Of a stretch of 64,000 bases of DNA, positions 43,485-54,180 are shown in pieces. The translations under genes and the position numbers were made by a program. A model generated the notes under the pieces. It was not told the origin of the DNA and made no database searches. It worked only from the letters and a program-made list of their open reading frames with translations. The stretch is from the NCBI GenBank assembly GCA_905178155.1, contig CAJINV010000003.1, positions 6,508,570 through 6,572,569 of the forward strand, read 5' to 3'. The DNA comes from Amoebophrya sp. A120 (lineage: Eukaryota > Sar > Dinophyceae > Syndiniales > Amoebophryaceae). The stretch's first letter is position 1. Each line of letters opens with the position of its first letter.

Positions 43485-44507
43485 TGACATGCGTATGGCG
43501 ATGGCAGAAACTTTTTGCTCCAAAACTTTTTTTTTTTGGGCATGCAATTCATTCATCATGAAAACTAGACACATGCTGGGCGGTGAATATTCCGCGCCTG
43601 AGCAGGGCGGCTTTTTCTGTAGGCTGAGCTAGCTAGTCTGAATGCAGGGACAAGGTGGGCCGGCCCGTCGGCTGCGTCACGGATTCGTCCTGAGCCCTTT
43701 GGCCTCGAGGTGCGTGACAGCTAGGCTCCCTGCCGCGGCCTTGGCGTGTCGAGAAGCAGTTCAGGGTATGGCAGCGCAATGCTGACTGTTCGCACAAGGG
43801 CGGCAATCTCAAACGAGAATGGCCAGGGGGCCTGGCGCGCCATAGCTTCCAAAGTACTCTGCGAGGCACAGAAGGTGTAGGCGTACAGAGCCAGTAAAGT
43901 CGTCCACTTTATTCCGGGCCCGATTGTGTAACGCCCGTCCTTGCCAGGTTCGCGTGATCAGTTTCCCTGACATTGCTTTTGAAAAGCTGCAAACTTGCGG
44001 AAGCAAAAAGAGGGCTCGGGCCCCCCCTTGAGGGGGGGGGGTTTGGGGGACCCCCCTTCGTGGAGATACCAATGGGGAGTACCCTTCTGAGAAGACCCAA
44101 AAAGGGGGGGGGGTTGGGGGACCCTCTGGGGGACCCCCTGGGGGCTTTTGCTTGCTTCCGGAGACACAGGATTCTTTTGCTCTTTGCAAAGCAACCGGGG
44201 ATGAAAAGGGCTGGCCCGAGACCAAAACCCGACGTCGCGGCGTATCCGCGGCGGCTAAGTCGTCGGCGCCGTCGCGCTTACCTTTCAATTGTTTGACAGC
44301 CGAGCGTGACCACATTTTTTGCCTGCCGGGGCACGGGCCGGCTTTTTGCCACGGACCGCGGCACAAACGGCCACGGCTTGGTTGCGTATTTCTTGTCTTC
44401 GACCAGCGCCATCCCATGCGATGGCTATCCGGCTCCTGCGCATGCCGTCACGGACCAATTCCTACTGTTCGCGCTGGGTGATTCGCATGCCCCCAAAAAA
44501 AAAAGTT
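43485..44507. repeat. Block C: G-run-rich block
   Basis: It contains runs of G (for example 44030-44050 and 44104-44150) in a repeated GGGGGACCC context, and ends in an A run before the last direct repeat. A 202-residue minus-strand frame is Pro/Gly-rich and unrecognised. It is probably non-coding. Confidence 0.6.
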
Positions 44508-44589
44508 AAGAGAGAGCATCGTCCTCGAGCTTGTATTCCTAGTACAAGCGTCGCGCCCGATTCTTTTACACAGGTCCGACATCCATCCC

Positions 44590-47500
44590 ATGACACGGTC
44601 CCGCTTACGCGGGAGGGAGAAGGACTTGATTTCCTTCGAGGCACTGCAGACCGAAATCAAGTACGTTGTGAAAACAGCGTATTTCGGCGAAGGAGCCGAT
44701 CTCCAGGTGCTGCTCGGTGATCTTTTTGCGAAGGCGGTGAAGATATCAAATGCAAAAATGTCGGGGTCTGGAAGAATGCAACCTTTGGACTCTACAAGCA
44801 TCTGTCTTGCATGATGAGCAACAGGAGGAGTCTAGGTTTTACTATGTGGAAATGGCGTTTCTCTGCATGCGGAATAGGCATGAAGTCGCCTCAAAAAATC
44901 AGTGATGCTGTGACATGCATCACAGACATCATGGGTCATGCAAAATGTGCATGACAAACCTCGCATCCTTCCAGACCCAGACATACTTATTTGCATTTCA
45001 TAGAAGAAGGACCCAGCACGAGGGATCTTAGCTACACCCAGCGGTGCGTCGTCATCGAGTGCGGGCAGAAGTACCAGCCGCATCGGTCGCAGCGCGACAG
45101 GAAGCCTACAGTTCCCGCAGACGCCCGGCACGCAGTCGCGGCCGATGAGGCCGGACCAGCTCCACGGTCGCCACGAGTTTTTAGCCGCTATGGTGGTGGG
45201 TCTTGGGCACCTGGCGTCTCCGTGGAAGACAAGTCCGGCGCGGCGCTCGCCCGCCCGCCAGACCCGCAATGCGACCTTGGCAGCACCAGCGACTGCGCCT
45301 GCGCAGCAGACCATGTGGTCCGTTGGGGAAATAAACATCGGAGGAGAACAAGAACACAGGGGCGGAAATGTTGGCCGGTTGCTTAGCGCAGAGCCCTACC
45401 TCGGCACGGCTGCGGACAAGGCGCAGCAAATGCTGGAGCGGAGTTACAGTGACGAAAAGCGACAGTCTATCCTGACTAAAAACGTCCCCCGCCAGAGTTG
45501 TAATGCAGATTTGCAAAGACAGGAACACTTGTAATGCGCATCCCCATGAGAGCCACTTCCATTCGCGTTTTGGAATTTGTGATGCTGTGAACAGGATGAG
45601 CAGATGAATCTGTGATGCGGCTACACTTGCTAACCTGCACTACACTGCGGAGTGCAACTTGTCATGCGCGACTCCCAAAACTCCTAGGTTTGTGTTGCAA
45701 AGTCCCCATATTGACTATGGGGCGGGGACGTTTTTACATAGGATACAGTCAGTACTGGATACGCTACCGTCGTTGGAGCACATTTGGTGCTGCCACGGGA
45801 ACAGAAACTGCGGGGAACGGATGTACGACTGCTGCCAAGGGTGCGGCGAGAGTTGCCACTCCCTGGGACAGAGCTGGGACAAGGCAAAAGAGGTCTTCGA
45901 ACAGGTGAACAGCCACGAAACCAAGAGTCGTCCCGTAGGTCCCCTGGACTTCATCGATATGGCGCTGCATCACAAGCCCCCGTCCAATACCGAGACCGCC
46001 GAGGGGTCGTCCTCGTCGCGTTCGTGGTGGCACCATACGTACCGCGCGCGCGAGGCTGCGCAGGAAAATTATTTGCAGGTCCTCCAGGCCGCACGGACAG
46101 CGCTCCCGCGAGGGCGAGAATCCCGGGAGGCTCTGGAAATGATAGACGAGCTCGAAACCCTTTTCAACCAAATGCCTGGAAACTTTTACATGCATTTCCA
46201 CAACAAAGCGTCAGCGAGACGAGGAACACAGCACGGCGGGGATGGCGATTGCGACCAATGCTGCGACCAGGCGGCAGACCTCGGTTGTTGCTGCTGCTGC
46301 CCCGGCAACTGTAGTCGCGAGATGGAGGCGCACAGTACGCTCGCGTTCCCGTGCTGTACGAAAGGGCTAGAGTGCTGCTGTTGCTGCCACAGCGATTGTT
46401 GCCTCGGACGCGTGCTCATGCCCACTTTTGCCTGTGAGGGACTCTGCGACGCGAACCCCGATCGCGACTATGAGAATGCACAACTCCTTACTCCCCCGAT
46501 CCACCTCATTATTTGCAAGGCATGTACAGCAGCCGCAGCGACGGGACACAAATCTCGTTTCTAGTACACGACAAAAAAATAAGAACACCGCGCGCGGACA
46601 CGAGCAGCGTCGGGTCTACCGGAACCTGGGCACGCAAGCAACAGCGGCAAAGGGGAACGGCACGGCTATGAATTATGCATTTTTGATGAAATACATGATT
46701 ATGGGGAGGAGGTCGAGGGCGGGGAGTTGTTGACTCTCATAGCGACAACGGGCAGAGGTGCCTCAAGAATTGCGGATGCTTCACGCTGGGGAAACCTGAT
46801 GGGAGTGGCGACTCGCTGATCTACATGCTGCTGGAGTCCATGGTGAAGAGCTACCACCGTGTGGCCGCCGTACCGGCATTGAAGATGCAGCTGCACCATG
46901 TACTCAGCACGGAAAGAGTCTCGAGAGCAGCGTCGGGAGAGGAGTTGCAGCTGTTGAAAGAGTTCGTGGAAAAGACTCACACTGAGTTTCGCCGCAAGGT
47001 TCATGATATGGACGCGGTCAAGCGTCGTGCGATGTTCGGACCCCACAAGACGCTGGCATCGGGTGCCGAAAGAATCTGCGACATGTGCACCGGCGCGCAT
47101 CCTGCTGGGCAGGACGAGTTACTTATCATTCAGAAAAGTACTAGCATCTACTTCCATGGTATCTGTTTGCAGAAGTAGCAGCGCAGATGAAATAAAACAC
47201 TGGGCGAGCCTCTCGCAATCTATTAGTGTCGTGACACATCACATAAACTGACAGTTTTTATTTTGCCTGGTTGATGACCAGGTGGTATAATCGCCTAGGC
47301 GTGCCACCATTCGTTATTCCTCATCTCCTGACCAGTCCCTGCATACCTAGCCATTGGTTGTTTTACCACATTGATTGTGCAAGAAGGTGACAGGATTGCT
47401 CTGAGCGTCGTCACATGTCCTATTATTCCAATGTCTTTGATGAATGGCGAACAGATATGATGATGCGCTAGCTATTTCTTTCCCGCGGGATATTGCTTGT

Positions 47501-50500
47501 CGATCAAGGGGCAACGCCCGAGAGTTTTGAAGAGAACAGACTACCGCGGTCGCACCTTTATTCGGGGCACATAAAATGTCTGGGTCTAGAAAGACCCAAA
47601 CTTGTAATGCGTAATCAGGTGAAGGTGAAGATCGAAAATGCGCTGTCAACATCTTGTATGAATATATTACACAAACAGTCGCCCACTTGCTGCCACGAAA
47701 AAAGAGTTATCATGCGGAACAGGCTCCTTCAAGACCACCGCGAGGACTGCGCAACGCCTGAACTAGCATTTGCGTGCGTTCCAGGCCATCTTCAGTGTGC
47801 TGCAAAATAAATAATATACGTGGTTTTCTTTTCTAACCCAGACATGTTTACAGATGATAGCCTTGATGCGGGTGACGGGCCGCACCGCGAGTGCTGGGCC
47901 ATGTGTGGGCATAACGCAAACTGGTGTGCCGCCTGTTCCTGCCGAGGTCTAGCACTGTACGGTGGTCTCGGATGCTGCGGAGCCACGTCCAACGTGTGCT
48001 GCAATTACGTAGCGTTGCCCCTGCACAAGTGCGGAGAAGAAGCCTGTTGCGATTATCGGACGCCGTGTTGCGAGGGACCGGCGACGGCGAATTGCGGCCG
48101 GGTGAACAGCGCTATGTGCGCAAAAGGGTGCGACGATCTGGTGAACTTCTCCTGCGGCACCTGGTGTCAAGGCTGTTGCGTCAAATTAGCGTACTCGGGA
48201 TCTCGTTTCTCAAGCGGAGCGGTGTGGACCGGTCGGCGTGCCCGGGGCTATGCTGGGTACGCGTCAAACCGCTGCGCACCGGTTGCGTCACGGAAATGCC
48301 GGCAGTGCGTAGCGAGCGGGTGCGGCAGTGCCGCGGTCCTTTGCTGCGGGGGCAACACCGTGACACGCAACCAGATGTGCAGTCTTAAGGTGCCGGGCGA
48401 GATTCCCGGGTTTTGTTGCAACCTGTGTTCAATTTGCGGATGCAACTGCAAGCACGTGGTCTGGGAGCCGCGGGGTGACCGCCTGCAAACCGGTGATGGG
48501 GGCGCTGTCCAGTTCCAGTCCTCCGGTTGTTGTGTTCCAGGACTCATGCGTTGCGGACTCGAGGCCTGCCCCGGCGGGTGTATTGGTAGCTTTGCGTTTC
48601 CGCTTGTAGCCCCCTGGGCCGGACTGCTAGCTGATGTCGGTGTGCAGGCGGCGGGCGTTGCAACCTTTGCGGCCAACGTCGTTGTGGGCGACATCATTTA
48701 TCGCGGTGCTCGTTATGTGCAGTTTGCGCTTACTCTGCTCGGACGAGCACTCTCGGCCGCGGGGCAGTTGGCGAAAGGCACGCTCACCCTTGTGTACCTG
48801 ATCGGACGCGGCCTCTTGTACATCTCGGCGCTCGCGGTGGCTTGGATCTTCTACGGTATCGGAATGGGAGTCTGCGCAATCGGAGAACATTGCGTCGTTC
48901 CTGCCTTGACGGCAGGCTTCCAGTTTGTAGTTCAAGCCGCTCAGGCCTTGGGTGTCCTGCTAGAGCCCTGCGGAACGTGCGTGAGCAAGGGGTGCGACCG
49001 CTGTACCGCGGGGATTTCTGCCGGGTGCACTGCGGCTGGTACTGGAATATCGAATGGGTGCCGCCGGCTCGCGTCCGGTTGTGGCAGGGTATGTGGATCT
49101 TGCAGGGACGGCGCAGCAGCTGGCTGCTCGGTGCTAGGAAACGTCCTCCAGGAGTTGTACAACTTGGTGGGTGTGCCGTTAATGCGTGGACTCGCTTGCT
49201 GTTGCAATTGCGGCACTACTTGCTGCGTGGGCGCCTGCAAGTGCGTGTTTAAACACCCCCGCATTTCCGCAGCGGTAACTACTCTTCTTTTGGGCACGGG
49301 AGCGGTTGCAGCCTACCAGATGGGTAAAATGCAGCCCCTTTTGGAGCGGTTGCAGCCACATGTGACTCAGTCTTCTTCGCCGGTGGATGTTGTTGGCTCG
49401 TCAAGTAGTACAACTTCTCTTGTCGACGATCCTGACCGACATGATCGCTACGTGGCGCCGTTGGGCGTGGCGTCGCCATATGAAATGTCCATGACCACCT
49501 ATCAAAAGGAAAAATCCCCCCTCCCCATATCGAAAACAAAATTTGTGATGCTGTATTTGAGTACACAAAGCGACTTGTAATGCTAGAAGGCCAAGTGACG
49601 CAGCTGTGGCCCCCTCGTTTGCAGGCAATTTGTAATGCTGTTTCCCACTTCCAGCTGCCCCCTGTCATACTGAAGATGCAAGGCTTTCCCACGCCAACCA
49701 GCACTACAGTCCGCATCTTTCCCGTTCTAGCATGACGAAGCTGATTTGTGGCCACAAATCCGCATCACAAATTTCTAGTTTGAGTATGGGGTCGCGGGGG
49801 GATTTTTCATTTTGATACCACCACCACGGCCTGGATGTCGCCCGCCTCACACCCACCAGCGGCACCCACGGTCCCGCGACCGGCGGTGGAGCCGCCCCGG
49901 CTGGGCATCACTTCGACCACTGCCCTTGCAGCGCAGCAACCCAGCAGTGGAGTTGCCGTGCCTGCTTCGGGTGGCACTTGGGCGTTTGCAAACCCTGCTG
50001 GTGGTGGGCCGAGTGGTGACCTTCCGGCTACCCTCACCACCTCTGCGCCTTCCGGCGAGCCCGGGAAAGAACGAAAACTGCGGGAAGAACTTCCGCGGCG
50101 TGGAGATAGTACTATTTTGACAACTACTGCGAAGAAGAACACAGCTGCCTCTAGATCTACAACCACTGACTCGGCGATGACGAAGGAAGACGGGGGAAGT
50201 GGCCCAGGTCGTGAAGATCCTCACAGTGCGGAGGAGACAGAAAGGGGACGACGAGAACAATCGGAGGTTGAGCGGGAGAGGCGAGAGCAGGACTTCTACG
50301 AATGGCATGACAAAAATGCGGACCACTTTGGTAGGTTTCCTGCGCTTTTTGAGCAGGGTAACTTAGGCGACGCGGAAGATTTTTTGAGCGACGGTGTGCT
50401 CCCGGAGGAGCTGCAGACGCTTCCAGAAAACGACCTCGGTGCGCCGGAAGAGACGGACATGAGCCAAATCATCCACGACCTAATCGACGAGGACGCGAGG

Positions 50501-50940
50501 TTGCGAAGCAGGCTCACGACGGGATTGCGTAACCGCGGCTCGTCCTCTCGTCACGCAGAACACGAAGATAAATCCTCTCCCCCCTCCTCAACTGCGACGA
50601 CAAGTAAAAGGCGCACTGAGAATGATTGGAGGGACCGGGCTCGGAGCTTCAACGAAATGTACGTGCGGGCTGTGAAAGAGACTCGAGAAGCACCGCGAGA
50701 CCAGGAGTCGTCTTCCGGGAAGTTTTGGCTGGCCATGCAGCGCATCGCCACCGCAACCGTGCCCCCGCCGACAGCCCAGCAAACGGCTCGGGCAAGTACC
50801 CTTTTCGGTGGAGCTCTCGTCGGAACCTCCAGGCGGATGGCGAATGCGCCCGCACAGGAGCAGATGAAAATGGGATCTGCTCCCGGCGAACAAGCCTCGC
50901 TGTCAGAGAGGGACGAAACCCGAAGAAAGAAGCAGAATTG
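44590..50940 (+). CDS. Cys-rich multi-pass membrane protein, multi-exon
   Basis: Exons: 44590-44743, 45008-45467, 45751 to about 46560, about 46690-47141, 47506-47558, 47865-49499 and 49823-50940; four introner-like elements and at least one GT-AG intron separate them. Total is about 1,500 residues. The middle is extremely Cys-rich, with clusters such as DCDQCCDQAADLGCCCCC, CCQGCGESC and CNCGTTCCVGACKC. Exon 47865-49499 then has several hydrophobic helices (GRGLLYISALAVAWIFYGIG; ISAAVTTLLLGTGAVAAY). The C-terminal exon is polar and acidic (ERGRREQSEVERERREQ; DMSQIIHDLIDEDARLRSR) and probably disordered. No known family is recognised. The Cys pairs could be disulfides of a surface protein or metal sites. 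The start at 44590 is the first ATG after the satellite composite; fusion with the upstream gene is possible. Confidence 0.6.
44744..45002. mobile_element. Introner-like element, family C
   Basis: It starts TATCAAATGCAAAAATGTCG and ends with CCAGACCCAGACATACTTAT...GCATTTCATA. The perfect repeat GAAGA flanks it (44739-44743, 45003-45007). Removal joins LFAKAVK to KDPARGILATPSGASSS in frame. At 259 bp it is almost the same size as the 39184 copy. Confidence 0.93.
45468..45745. mobile_element. Introner-like element, family B
   Basis: It starts TATCCTGACTAAAAACGTCC and ends GGGACGTTTTTACATAGGATA. The perfect repeat CAGTC flanks it (45463-45467, 45746-45750). Removal joins RSYSDEKRQS to VLDTLPSLEHIWCC in frame. 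The 5' end has no GT at all within the inverted repeat edge. Confidence 0.93.
47559..47859. mobile_element. Introner-like element, family C (diverged)
   Basis: It starts TATTCGGGGCACATAAAATG followed by TCTGGGTCTAGAAA, and ends TAACCCAGACATGTTTACAG...GATA. Flanks ACCTT (47554-47558) and GCCTT (47860-47864) match at 4 of 5. Removal joins EENRLPRSHL to DAGDGPHRECWAMCG in frame. Confidence 0.82.
49500..49817. mobile_element. Introner-like element, family A
   Basis: It starts TATCAAAAGGAAAAATCCCC and ends GGGGGATTTTTCATTTTGATA, nearly perfect inverted repeats. The perfect repeat CCACC flanks it (49495-49499, 49818-49822). Removal joins YEMSMTT to TTAWMSPASHPPAAP in frame. No slide of the junction offers GT at the start or AG at the end. 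Confidence 0.94.
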
Positions 50941-50970
50941 ACGAGGGATGAATCTGGTCCATCAAGCCGA

Positions 50971-51406
50971 TATGAATTGCGAAGCTACTGTCTGGGTCTG
51001 GAAGGAAAATGCCAAATTGTGCTGTGGATTCAGGAAAACGCGATTAAAAATCTGTGTTGCACCAAGAGCATTTTGTCTCCGGGACCGGGCCTTTCTCGTG
51101 GAGGCTAGGCATGGAAAAGTCTCCGCAGAATTTGCCGTCCTCTGTGTGCATTCCTAAACTGCTTCATGCAAATGCAAGAACAAATCAAAATTGCATGATT
51201 CATGTCTCCCGATAGAAATCATCGTTTTCAGCAAAATATGCGTACTCAACGTTCGCGGGTACGGGGCTTGCTGGATTACAACAGCACTTTCTAGGTTTAC
51301 TATTTTCCCCATGGACGCGGCCCTGTTTTCCCCATTTCCTTTTCCGACAACATGGCAACGACAAGTGTCCGCATTCTTCCAGACCCACACATACTTGCAA
51401 TTGATA
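50971..51406. mobile_element. Introner-like element, family C, after the stop codon
   Basis: It starts TATGAATTGCGAAGC with TGTCTGGGTCTGGAAG inside, and ends CTTCCAGACCCACACATAC...CAATTGATA. The flanks GCCGA and (shifted by 1) TCCGA are similar. It lies 30 bp after the stop of the Cys-rich gene, so in a 3' UTR or a terminal intron. It is 436 bp long, larger than its sisters. Confidence 0.7.
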
Positions 51407-51786
51407 GTCCGACGAAGAATTACAGCAAAATTGATATTATTACTATGCGATGGGCATTGGGCGGGTGTGGATCTGCGGACGGTTAGTTTAGACCGCACTT
51501 TGTCCTCGTTGCCCCTACGGCTCGAGATTGTGTATTACGACGTGTTGCACTACCGAATGGGTTGTTGTTTCAACTGTTCGCGTAGCGGGATAGTTTTCGT
51601 TTCCCGATAACTCCGTATCGCACAAGTCATACGACACCACGCCTCGCGCTTTTGGTATTGCTATCTTCACAGCTTTGTTTCAGGTTGGATTTATGGATCG
51701 AACTTCCAGTCGACTTGTTCAAAATTGTATGTATAGTACTACAGAATGAATATAACTCCTATTGCTGAGCAGGGGCAGTTAAAATT

Positions 51787-54180
51787 TTGCAGCAGGGAGG
51801 AAAATCGCCCACGCCGAAAAGTTTTTCACATTTTTCAAACTTTTTAAAGCTGTTGCGATTTGCGAAATCGTTCACCGCCCAACGGCCAACGGCAACCGGC
51901 CACATCGCAAACGGCCAACGGCCACATCGCAAACTGCCAACGGCCAGCGGCCAACGGCCAAATCGCAAACGGCCAGCGGCCAAATCGCAAACGGCCAGCG
52001 GCCAAATCGCAAACGGCCAACGGCCAAATCGCAAACGGCCAACGGCCAGCGGCCAAATCGCAAACGGCCAGCGGCCAAATCGCAAGCGGCCAGCGGCCAA
52101 ATCTATCGCAAACGGCCAACGGCCAAATCGCAAACGGCCAGCGGCCAAATCGCAAACGGACAAATCGCAAACGGCCAGCGGCCAAATCGCAAACGGCCAA
52201 CTGCCAAATCGCAAACGGCCAACGGCCAACGGCCAAATCGCAAACGGCCAGCGGCCACGCCGCAACTCGCAAAATATTTTGCAACTCCAAACATTCTGTG
52301 GCTTCAAAGATTTTGCGATCAAAATATTTCGCAAATCCAAATATTTTGCGACGCACGACATTTTTTGGGTTTGCGACTCCAAATATTTTGCAGCTTCAAA
52401 TATTTTGCGCCTCGAAATATTTCGCAAGTCCAAAAATTCCGCAAGTCCAAAAATTCCGCAAGTTTAAAAATTTCGCAAGTCCAAATATTTTGCGCCGCAA
52501 AATATTTTGCGGTCCGAAATGTTTCGCGACCCAAAAAATTTTGCAATCCCCGACAAATATTCTCATCAGGAGAAAATATTTTGCAACAAACTCCCGAAAG
52601 CCTGTCTCCCCGGTTTCACAGCTTTGAAAGCGAAGACCGCGAAGGGGGCGGGGAGCATGGGGGGAGTGGAGAGCACGGGGAAGGCGAAAGGCACGGGAAA
52701 AACGTGAAGAACCGGAAAGGCGGGGCGGAGGCTAGCAAGCGGCGCCCACGGGGAAAGCGGGAAGCACGGGGAAAGCGGGAAGCACGGGGATAGCGGGAAG
52801 CACGGGGAAAACGGGAAGCACTTACAGGGAAAACGGGAAGCGCGGGGAAAGCGGGAAGCACGGGGAAAACGGGAAGCACGGGGAAAGCGAGAAGCACAGG
52901 GAAAACGGGAAGCACGGGGAAAGCGGGAAGCACGGGGAAAGCGGGAAGCACGGGGAAAGCCAGCGGGAAGCACGGGGGGCGCTGGAAGCAGGGGGGAAAC
53001 GGCAAGCGCGGGGAAAGCGGGAAGCACGGCGGCAGCGGGATGCACGGCGGAAGCGGGAAGCACGGGGAAAGCGGGGGGCAAGGGGGAAGCGGGAAGCACG
53101 GGGAAAGCGGGAGGCACGGGGAAAGCGGGAAGTATAGGGAAAGCGGGAAGCATAGGGAAAGCGGGGAGCACGGGGGAAACGGGAAGCACGAGAAAGGCGG
53201 GGGGCACGGGGAAGGCGGGAAGAACGGGGGAAGCGGGAAGCACGGGGAAAGCGGGAAGCACGGGGAACCGGGAAACACGGGGATAGCGGGATGCCAGCAC
53301 GGGCGGGGGGCGCAAAGAAGGCGGGGGGCACGGGGGGGGAACGCCGCCGGCGGCCAAGCCCCAGGCGAGCAGCTGCCCACCACCCTCCCCCGGCGCCCTC
53401 CCTCTGTTCGCGAAGGGAAAGCCGCGCCCCGGCGCCAGGTTTGCAGGCGGGCAGCTGCCCACCACCCTCCCCCGGCGCCCTCCCTCTCTCTGCTCACGAG
53501 GAGACCGGCAGAGGGCGCCACCGTCCGCCGCCTCTGTCTTGGACGGTGCGCGCAAGGGAAGCAGGCGGGGGCTGAGCAGTCAGATTACTGCATGCGAGCT
53601 AGCGCGGGGGGCGCCGCTGTCGTCCGGGGGTGGGCCCCTGCGCCTGGAAGGCAGCCAATGAATGCCCCGCCCCGGCGCCCGTGCTGCCTCCATCCACGCG
53701 CGCGACAGGGAGGCGCCCCCGCTCTGCAAGGCTGTGCGCGGGGGAAGGCCGCGGGGGGCACAAAGGCGCGCAGGGGCAGCCGGGGCACAAAGGCAAACGG
53801 CACGAGTGGGCCACGCCCGCCGCAAACGCGCGGGCATGGCGTCGCGCGCCAACGCCTCGCATGGCGCGGGCTGTCCCCCTGCTTCCTTCCCCCGTCCACT
53901 GGCGCCCGCCCGCTGCCGCGCTTTGCGTTGTTGCTTGGGCCTAAGGCTTGCCGCCACGCAAATGCGCGCCCCATGCGGGTGGGGTCCTCGCGCTCGCGAA
54001 GAGACTGGAACCACGGGCGCCATGGCGCTCCGCCTTCGTTCTTTCAGCAAGAAGCGGCGCAGATGCCTGGCCCCGCCCTGCATTAAAAATTTTTTCCCTT
54101 GCCCACCCTCTGACGATTTTCCTTCCCCCCTGTCCACTCGTTCACCCTCCCACTACGCGACATAAGCTGCGGCCTTGTAA
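51787..54180. repeat. Stacked satellite and GC-rich block
   Basis: Four unlike parts adjoin without recognisable genes. About 51880-52260 is a 22-bp-type array of CGGCCAACGGCCAAATCGCA. About 52265-52570 is an AT-richer array around CAAATATTTTGC and CGCAAGTCC. About 52655-53290 is an 18-bp minisatellite of GGGAAGCACGGGGAAAGC. About 53290-54180 is GC-rich single-copy-looking DNA with short internal duplications (CCACCCTCCCCCGGCGCCCTCC twice, in pieces). Long frames on both strands follow from repeat periodicity. Confidence 0.85.

Larger units (their letters stand above)
40907..44556. repeat. Composite of three unlike blocks separated by four copies of one direct repeat
   Basis: A 34-bp sequence, AAGAGAGAGCATCG then TCCTCGAGCTTGTATTCCTA, occurs at 40907-40940, 42071-42104 and 44508-44541, and from its third base (32 bp) at 43453-43484. 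Copies 2 and 4 continue with the same extra 15 bp (GTACAAGCGTCGCGC). Between the copies are block A (40941-42070), block B (42120-43452) and block C (43485-44507), which resemble neither each other nor the genes. The repeat corresponds to the last codons and stop of the upstream U-box ORF, so the array seems to have grown by insertion at one site with a long target duplication, or by recombination between repeats. Confidence 0.85.

Noticed and set aside
42292-43632. Frames of 292, 299 and 349 aa on both strands
   Set aside because: They lie on the palindromic satellite, which reads open in most frames; no domain is present.
49500-49580. Apparent C-terminus of the Cys-rich ORF (EKSPLPISKTKFVML...)
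   Set aside because: This is read-through into a family A element. Similar EKSPLPISK or SNAKxSGSGR tails appear wherever a frame enters family A or C.
51787-52627. Long + strand frames (226 and 255 aa) and minus-strand frames in the same place
   Set aside because: They follow the 22-bp repeat, are open in several frames at once, and have only repeated RPxAKSQTANGQ-like or WPLAVCDLA-like units.
52566-53555. Minus-strand frames of 329 and 301 aa, rich in Pro/Ser/Phe
   Set aside because: They are translations of the 18-bp minisatellite. Their periodic Pro-Cys-Phe pattern is the repeat itself.
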